A DNA stretch of 44,071 bases from Candidatus Thiodiazotropha sp. (ex Epidulcina cf. delphinae). Its GTDB lineage: Bacteria > Pseudomonadota > Gammaproteobacteria > Chromatiales > Chromatiaceae. Position numbers and translations under genes: made by a program. Numbering within the stretch: position 1 is the first letter of the stretch; each line of letters begins with the position of its first letter. This document shows positions 39,085 through 44,071 of this stretch, in pieces. Location of the stretch: positions 1 to 44,071 of the forward strand of contig JAHXHS010000041.1 of NCBI GenBank assembly GCA_025656455.1, read 5' to 3'. A model generated the notes under the pieces. That model was not told where the DNA came from. It worked only from the letters and a program-made list of their open reading frames with translations, and searched no databases.

Positions 39085-41082
39085 TTAAAAATCCCCAGCC
39101 GCCTCAAAATAGTTGTTGTTGTAGGCAGGTAAAGCGATTGCGGCAAGATTCGTTCCCGGCGAGGCCAGATCGTTGACCAGAAATCCCCGGCTGCTGACGG
39201 AATAGAGATAGCTGTTCGCGCTATCGTCAGAGACAAAGAAACTTCTGCGTATGCCCTCCGGATGGTACCAGTTTTGCCCACTCTCATCCCAATAGAAAAT
39301 GTCATGATCGATTGAGGCGTAGGGCTGGATCCCTTGCTCCCGGGTTACTTCAAATAACTCAAGCCCATTAAAGATATCGGCAAACCCTGAAGATATTGGC
39401 TCTGAAAGCGATCTGTTCCATCGTGTTACGGGAATAGCCAGCATCTGTTCTCTCGCGAACCAGGTGAAGGCATGATGGTTGTACTCGGCTTCTGAGTAGC
39501 TTCCGGCGCCTATCAAATGATCATAGAGAAGTTCAGGTTGCTGAAAGTCGCCGATATCGAACAGACTGAGCTTGAGGCCGCCAAGATTCGTATCACGGCC
39601 TATGGCGAGGATTAAATCCTCGTCGATCGGGTGTAGATAGGTAGAGAATCCGGGAACCTCGAGTTCTCCCGCGACGACCGGACGATAGGAATCGCTGAGG
39701 TCCAGGGTGTAAAAAGGGTCTATTTGGCGAAACGTCACCAGGAATCCCTTTTCCTGAATAAACCGTGCCGCATAGATGCGGTCTCCCGGCTTACCCAGAC
39801 CCTCCAGGTGACTGCGTTGAATCAATTGGTTGCCCGATTGTTCCAGGATAAACAGCCGATTCTCAGGGTCTGCCGTTGTCCACCAGTTTTGTTCGGTTGT
39901 TACCAAGCGTAAGACACCCTGGTGCTCATCCATGGCAAACTGGTTGATCAGTCGTCCCTCGACCCGTCCGCTGGCGAGATATTGAGGCATCGACTGTAGA
40001 CTGAATTTATGGATGGTTGTGCCCGGTATCGGCTGCTCTTCTTCTCCTTCCATGACAGGCAACCATGTCCAAAATTGATCTTCAATGCTTGCAACATAAA
40101 GGTGGTTTTGAGTGGCATACACCATGCCAGTGTTACTCAAAATGGACTGACTAGGAATGTCTGATAAAGGACTTTTCAGATCGAAGCTGAGAATTGTCAA
40201 GGTGCCTGTTCCGTTGGCAGTCTCGGGACGGTGGATGGCGTCACATTCACTGACCAGCGCAGTTGTCGTTTGGCCACTTTGCGAGGGGGCCGTGTTATCC
40301 GTCATTTCCGGTAACAGGTCACTGATGCCGATGCTCTCAGCATCATCCAGAACAGGACTCAGATCGAGATAGGCAGAAACGATTAAGTAGACTTGATGAC
40401 CGATCATCCGGGCATCGCTATATTCTGATTCGAGTGTGGTTTTCCGGATCAGGACGGGTAGTTGAGGGTCGCTGATTTGGAACAGACTGATCCGTGACAG
40501 TTGATTGAGCCGGGGTGAAAAATCTGCCGATAGACTCTCCGGGGGGAGTTGCAGATAATCCGCTTGAGAGAGGTCGCTCACGATCCAGGCGATAGCCTCA
40601 TGAACAAACAGGGCCCTGGGTTCACCCTCGATTTTCGTTCTGGAGACCTCCTCACTCTGGGCGGCCGGCCAAGTCTTCAGAATAATGAAATAGCCGCCTG
40701 ATAACAGATAGGTGTAATCGCCATTGGTCTTGACGAAATCCGCCTCATCAACCCCCGTAACCTGATTATTGGTCCCGGTCAGATCATTGATGGCAGATGG
40801 TGAATCGGTATCATCCGCACCATTTTCGGTGGGTGTGCCGCTGGTGACATCATCCAGGGAAACGATTGGCAGCGTCTGGGTATAGGCAAGAAGTTGTTGT
40901 TGCTTTTGCGCAGTTTCAATCAGATAGGATTCGAGGTCATCGCAATGGTTGAATGTCTGCAACTGGGGGCGGTATTGAAAAGCGCTGTCATCCCCGTTGC
41001 CCGAAGAGCGACAGCCGGAGAGTAGAGCCAGAACAACCACCAAGAAAAGAGGACCGATGCTGCCTGTAATTGAGTTTGACAT
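39085..41082 (-). CDS. Beta-propeller domain lipoprotein
   Basis: 665 residues from ATG 41082, with GGAGGAG 6 bases upstream; a longer frame start at 41118 is rejected. Lipoprotein signal with lipobox LLSGC (about residues 20-24). The segment TNNQVTGVDEADFVKTNGDY followed by TYLLSGGYFIILK is the hallmark of the beta-propeller family PF09826, which is secreted and found in bacteria and archaea. Many WD-like blades follow (ISLFQISDPQLPVLI, RLFILEQSGNQLIQRSHLEG, LSLFDIGDFQQPELL). Likely anchored in the outer membrane facing the periplasm or surface. Role unknown. It stands as its own unit between repeats. Confidence 0.88.
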   Translation of the reverse strand: MSNSITGSIGPLFLVVVLALLSGCRSSGNGDDSAFQYRPQLQTFNHCDDLESYLIETAQKQQQLLAYTQTLPIVSLDDVTSGTPTENGADDTDSPSAINDLTGTNNQVTGVDEADFVKTNGDYTYLLSGGYFIILKTWPAAQSEEVSRTKIEGEPRALFVHEAIAWIVSDLSQADYLQLPPESLSADFSPRLNQLSRISLFQISDPQLPVLIRKTTLESEYSDARMIGHQVYLIVSAYLDLSPVLDDAESIGISDLLPEMTDNTAPSQSGQTTTALVSECDAIHRPETANGTGTLTILSFDLKSPLSDIPSQSILSNTGMVYATQNHLYVASIEDQFWTWLPVMEGEEEQPIPGTTIHKFSLQSMPQYLASGRVEGRLINQFAMDEHQGVLRLVTTEQNWWTTADPENRLFILEQSGNQLIQRSHLEGLGKPGDRIYAARFIQEKGFLVTFRQIDPFYTLDLSDSYRPVVAGELEVPGFSTYLHPIDEDLILAIGRDTNLGGLKLSLFDIGDFQQPELLYDHLIGAGSYSEAEYNHHAFTWFAREQMLAIPVTRWNRSLSEPISSGFADIFNGLELFEVTREQGIQPYASIDHDIFYWDESGQNWYHPEGIRRSFFVSDDSANSYLYSVSSRGFLVNDLASPGTNLAAIALPAYNNNYFEAAGDF

Positions 41083-41200
41083 CAATGTCTCCTCCACCAA
41101 ATCGCCTAACAGTTTCAATAATATACGCCATTATTGATGCCAGGATAATACCTGAACAGGCAGATTCAGGTGATATTTGTGTGATCGGGTCCCAACTGTT

Positions 41201-41266
41201 CGGGTTAATATTAACCCGGCACCCTAATAGGTCATGTTCAGGGCTTCAAGCATGCCCCTGATCAAG
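41201..41266. repeat. Truncated copy C of the bipartite element with abutting ends
   Basis: 41209-41266 holds a terminal repeat (tattaacccggcaccctaat) and the outer part of hairpin A (gggcttcaagcatgcccc, then tgatcaag). It then diverges. Directly before it, cgggttaat completes a perfect 18-bp palindrome (41201-41218), as if two element ends abut head to head. Upstream of the beta-propeller gene and downstream of bpt. Confidence 0.8.
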
Positions 41267-41286
41267 TAAGTAAAGGGATAGGGTAT

Positions 41287-41317
41287 GAATAAGCCGCAAA
41301 TGAACGTCAATCACCAC
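41287..41317. repeat. Second-family repeat copy
   Basis: aataagccgcaaatgaacgt followed by caatcaccaca. It ends 5 bp from the bpt stop codon. Confidence 0.55.
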
Positions 41318-41321
41318 AAAT

Positions 41322-42068
41322 TCAGCCCTGATGCAACAGCTCTGTATGGCTGATCCATTGCTGCCCCGTCCAGGCCTCGAAGGGGCGGAACCGGGACTTA
41401 TAGCTCATCTTCTCGCAGGTCTCGATCCAGAATCCGGGGTAGATCCACGCCAGGCCCAGCTCTCGGGTGTAGTGGATCTGCCACAGCAGGGCGAAGATAC
41501 CCAAGCCTTCAGGCCCCATCGCCGGATCGTAGAAGGTATACACCGAGGAGGTGCCATTGGGTAGCAGATCGCTGACCGCCACTGCGGCCAGCTTGCCCGC
41601 TCTGCGGAATTCGATAAACAGGGTCTCTGCCCAGTCGCAGGTGAGAAACTGAGAATATTGGCCCGGGCTGTTGCAGGCCATGGAGCCGTTCGGATGGCGC
41701 TGCAACAGGTAGCGTTTGTAGAGACGGTAATGTTCGTCATCGAATCTGGCAGGCCCCGGCTCAACCTGATAGAGGTTTAGGTTGCGCTTCCAATTGCGGC
41801 GCTGGCTGCGGGACGGCTTGAAATCCTTTGTCGGAATACGCAATGAGATACAGCTATTGCAGTCTGGGCAAGCGGGTTGGTAAAGATAGCAACCACTGCG
41901 ACGGAAGCCTCGGCAGATCAGTTGCTGATAGAGTTTTGGAGTGACTTTGGCGGCAGGGTCGAGAAACAGATTGCGGGCCTCTCGTCCAGGCAGATAGGAG
42001 CAGTCGTGAACAGGACTCATATAGAGTGCATAGCTCCCCTCCTGTTCGAACCCGGGACCGTTCAGCAT
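41322..42068 (-). CDS. bpt: Aspartate/glutamate leucyltransferase (Bpt/Ate family)
   Basis: 248 residues. Attaches leucine from Leu-tRNA to proteins with N-terminal Asp or Glu, making ClpS substrates. YMSPVHDCSYLPGREARNLF at the N-terminus, the Cys motif CPDCNSCISLRIP, and the C-terminal YPGFWIETCEKMSYKSRFRP are family signatures. It overlaps the aat stop by 7 bp. Usually followed by infA; here infA is 25 kb away. Confidence 0.94.
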   Translation of the reverse strand: MLNGPGFEQEGSYALYMSPVHDCSYLPGREARNLFLDPAAKVTPKLYQQLICRGFRRSGCYLYQPACPDCNSCISLRIPTKDFKPSRSQRRNWKRNLNLYQVEPGPARFDDEHYRLYKRYLLQRHPNGSMACNSPGQYSQFLTCDWAETLFIEFRRAGKLAAVAVSDLLPNGTSSVYTFYDPAMGPEGLGIFALLWQIHYTRELGLAWIYPGFWIETCEKMSYKSRFRPFEAWTGQQWISHTELLHQG

Positions 42069-42781
42069 GGCTCAGTTCCTGGAGGGACAGTGTCTTCGCC
42101 CGACCAGTTTCCGGGTCGCCCCGCCAACCGGGTCCACCGTTCGAGATTGCCGCAAAAGGTCGCCCGGGGAATCTCTTCAGCCCCCAGGCTCGCCAAGTGT
42201 TTGGTATAGACTTGACAGTCGATCATTTTGAATCCCCAGTCTGCCAGTTTTTTGCTGAGATGCACCAGCGCGACCTTGGAACTGTCCGGTGCCCGGCTGA
42301 ACATCGATTCGCCGAAAAAGACGCCTCCGATGGCCATGCCGTAGAGCCCGCCAACCAGCTCATCGTCCTGCCAGACCTCTACCGAATGGGCCATCCCCAT
42401 CAGGTGTTGCTGGCGATAGGCCTCGATCATCTCCGGTACGAGCCAAGTGCCGGGGGATTTGTCTCTGGGAGCGGCGCACCCCTGAATAACCCCCTCGAAA
42501 TCGTGATCAAATGATACCTGATAGATCCCTTTCCTGAGGGTTTTGCGTAGACTGCGACTGATCCTGATCTGTTTCGGGTAGAGAACGGTACGCGGATCCG
42601 GCGACCACCAGAGGATCGGCTCACCATCGGTAAACCAGGGGAATATACCCTGTCGATAGGCATGAACCAGCCGTTGGGGGGTGAGGTCTCCCCCCACCGC
42701 AAGCAAGCCGTCCGGCTCTCTCTCGGCCAGGGAGACATCCGGGAAGGGGGTGTCAGGATCATCGTCAAGCAAGAAAATCAT
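42062..42781 (-). CDS. aat: Leucyl/phenylalanyl-tRNA-protein transferase
   Basis: 239 residues, close to the E. coli enzyme (234). Adds Leu or Phe to N-terminal Arg or Lys. WFTDGEPILWWSPDPRTVLY, ELVGGLYGMAIGGVFFGESM and MIDCQVYTKHLASLGA are Aat signatures. First gene of the aat-bpt unit. The upstream 30 bp contain a gataatgatt tract, then repeat copy A. Confidence 0.96.
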   Translation of the reverse strand: MIFLLDDDPDTPFPDVSLAEREPDGLLAVGGDLTPQRLVHAYRQGIFPWFTDGEPILWWSPDPRTVLYPKQIRISRSLRKTLRKGIYQVSFDHDFEGVIQGCAAPRDKSPGTWLVPEMIEAYRQQHLMGMAHSVEVWQDDELVGGLYGMAIGGVFFGESMFSRAPDSSKVALVHLSKKLADWGFKMIDCQVYTKHLASLGAEEIPRATFCGNLERWTRLAGRPGNWSGEDTVPPGTEPC

Positions 42782-42815
42782 TGTTTTGGTGATAATGATT
42801 CGCTCAGGGATAAGT

Positions 42816-43065
42816 TATTAACCCGGCACCCTAATAGGTTGCGTTCAGCCGCTGTGTGCCAGCCTACAGCAAGTTTTGATAACGCAGTCTGTAGGCTGGC
42901 ACACAGCGGCCTGTCTTTATTAAATCAATCTGTTAGGGGCTTCAAGAATGCCCTTGCTCGGCGTTGTGGCTCTTGCTAAGGGAATCACCCTTGCCGGCGA
43001 GCCACGCCTTGATCAAGGGCATTCTTGAAGCCCTGAATGCAACCTATTAGGGTGCCGGGTTAATA
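42816..43065. repeat. Full-length bipartite palindromic element, copy A (MITE-like)
   Basis: 250 bp. Terminal repeats 42816-42842 and 43039-43065 are a perfect 27-bp inverted pair. Hairpin B has 21-bp perfect arms (42849-42869 and 42889-42909); hairpin A has 20-bp perfect arms (42937-42956 and 43014-43033). The spacer cctgtctttattaaatcaat corresponds to the reverse complement of the copy B spacer, so the two full copies are in opposite orientation. Lies between aat and the divergent PilZ gene. Confidence 0.92.
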
Positions 43066-43206
43066 CTAACCCAAATAGGCTTTGTCATGGTTCAGATCAT
43101 TAAATCATAGCAGTGACCTGGATCTTGTATTGACAATAAAAAAATTCGCATTATCCCTATTTTAACTCTAAATTATGTCAACTTTATCCGATTGTGGAGC
43201 GAGGCC

Positions 43207-43875
43207 TTGCCGGACACCGTCAAACAGCTACAAATAGGTGACGTGCTGCAGTTGCAGTTCGCGCCTCCCAGCGAAAATCCGGACCGCTATGCTGCCACCC
43301 TGGTGGGGTTTCTGCCCGGCAAGAGCCTGGTGATTACCACTCCTCGGAAGGGCGGCAAACCCATTATTGTCCGGGACGGTCAGGCCTTTACGGTGCGCAT
43401 GCTGCAAGGGAGCAATATCTTCGGGTTTGTTTCCCAGGTACTGCATGTCTCCTCAAGGCCCTATCCCCATCTTCACCTCGCCTATCCCGGGGATGTCGAA
43501 AGCGCGGTGGTGCGGAATGCGCCGCGGGTGTCCACGGAGATACAAGCCATTGTCATCAAGTCTCGGGGCGACACCGGGGAAGAGGAGCAGCGGCCGGTCG
43601 TCATTTCCGATATCAGCAGCACCGGGGCACGGGTCATGGACAGACAGCGGCTGGGGGAAGTGGGCAGCAAAATCCAGGTGGTCCATACCCTGGCCGTATG
43701 CGGTGGCGAGGATATTCTGAAGGTCATAGGAGTGATCCGCAATGTCCGTGAGATTTCGGATCAGGAGGGGGAGAAGCGCTACATCCACGGTCTGGAGTTT
43801 CGGGGGCTGAACCGCTTTCAGCAGCTCATGCTTTGTTCCTATGTATTGGGCAGTATCGCCAGGGAGCGGGGGTAA
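43207..43875 (+). CDS. YcgR-like PilZ-domain protein
   Basis: 222 residues from TTG 43207, chosen because TGGAG lies 7 bases before it; TTG 43192 would add five residues. N-terminal PilZN/YcgR-N domain (about 5-95) and C-terminal PilZ domain (about 100-222). The c-di-GMP signature is complete: RNAPRV (RxxxR) and DISSTGARV (D/N-x-S-x-x-G). Such proteins bind c-di-GMP and act on flagella or surface behaviour. Possible downstream reader of the GGDEF/EAL protein at 17180-19813. No flagellar gene is in the window. Confidence 0.88.
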   Translation: MPDTVKQLQIGDVLQLQFAPPSENPDRYAATLVGFLPGKSLVITTPRKGGKPIIVRDGQAFTVRMLQGSNIFGFVSQVLHVSSRPYPHLHLAYPGDVESAVVRNAPRVSTEIQAIVIKSRGDTGEEEQRPVVISDISSTGARVMDRQRLGEVGSKIQVVHTLAVCGGEDILKVIGVIRNVREISDQEGEKRYIHGLEFRGLNRFQQLMLCSYVLGSIARERG

Positions 43876-43985
43876 AAGCGAATCTCAACGCCCTATTGGA
43901 GAATTCTTCAAGTGCGGCAAATCGGCAAAGCAGTCACCGTGAAAAAAAGCGAGAGCCGACCACGGTAATATCCGCCTGATTTATT

Positions 43986-44071
43986 GGCTCTTCCCCTGAT
44001 CGGGTGGGTAGATCCTACCAATCGCAACAATTCAGTTCGCCGACTCAGGATTGATTGTCCGCGAATAAACG
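43986..44071. repeat. Second-family repeat, cut by the window edge
   Basis: ggctcttcccctgatcgggt (43986-44005) plus the partner motif tgtccgcgaataaacg at 44056-44071. The spacing between the two parts matches the composite at 31460-31623. Confidence 0.5.

Noticed and set aside
42781..42815. Fur-like gataatgatt tract upstream of aat
   Set aside because: Only one half resembles the consensus, and aat is not an iron gene; likely chance.
42816..43065. Possible CRISPR array or tRNA-like structures
   Set aside because: The repeats are inverted hairpin arms, not regularly spaced direct repeats, and no tRNA T-loop consensus is present.

Overview
The window looks like a chromosomal segment of a gammaproteobacterium. 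Gene blocks such as rluE-mnmA-hflD-purB-roxA, cspD/clpS-clpA/infA and aat-bpt are typical of that class, and the GC-rich aa3-type oxidase cluster points to an aerobic, Chromatiales-like or sulfur-oxidiser-like lineage. The finer placement is inference from gene content only; no rRNA or tRNA gene was found.

Layout. Positions 1-2700 are an accessory margin. It holds the 3' tip of an IS3-type transposase, an AT-rich HEPN-like protein gene, a truncated SHOCT-domain remnant next to an inverted repeat, a secreted Cys-rich protein with a perfect CRP-type half-site pair upstream, and a degenerate RAYT-like transposase start. Positions 2833-12183 are a minus-strand housekeeping block: GNAT-DUF fusion, roxA, purB, acnA, a helical-repeat lipoprotein, hflD, mnmA, rluE. 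Positions 12423-16131 hold cspD, clpS, clpA and infA. A roughly 1 kb gene-poor stretch follows, then a large membrane protein combining a periplasmic CxxCH domain with PAS, GGDEF and EAL domains (17180-19813).

Positions 19844-27440 are an aa3 cytochrome c oxidase locus: coxB with a fused cytochrome c, coxA, a 50-residue small protein, ctaG, coxC, a DUF2909 protein, SURF1, a thioredoxin-like protein and ctaB. An FNR-type site lies upstream of it. No heme A synthase (ctaA) lies in the cluster. Next come a P2-type cation ATPase and a histone H1-like basic protein. Positions 31877-38647 form a TonB-dependent uptake locus: receptor, Ig/transthyretin-like membrane-anchored protein, NapH-like polyferredoxin, TauE/DsbD-like membrane protein, exbB, exbD, tonB. 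The last six genes are chained by 4-11 bp overlaps. A beta-propeller lipoprotein, bpt-aat and a YcgR-like PilZ protein close the window.

The least ordinary feature is a family of bipartite palindromic elements. There are two full copies (36116-36444 and 42816-43065) with perfect 33- and 27-bp terminal inverted repeats, each enclosing two large hairpins and lying in opposite orientations, and two truncated copies (19798-19842, 41209-41266). They touch genes: one copy lies inside the TonB-dependent operon and supplies the apparent start codon and first residues of the next gene, and another supplies the last codons and stop of the c-di-GMP protein. A related palindrome inside a 21-bp inverted repeat sits between mnmA and hflD and extends MnmA. 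A second dispersed repeat family lies in the larger intergenic gaps.

Functional themes: both halves of the bacterial N-degron pathway are present (Aat/Bpt tagging, ClpS/ClpA recognition), but about 25 kb separates blocks that are usually adjacent. The c-di-GMP enzyme and the PilZ receptor could belong to one signalling circuit. The TonB locus, with its polyferredoxin and DsbD/TauE-like partner, suggests uptake of a metal or cofactor coupled to a redox step.
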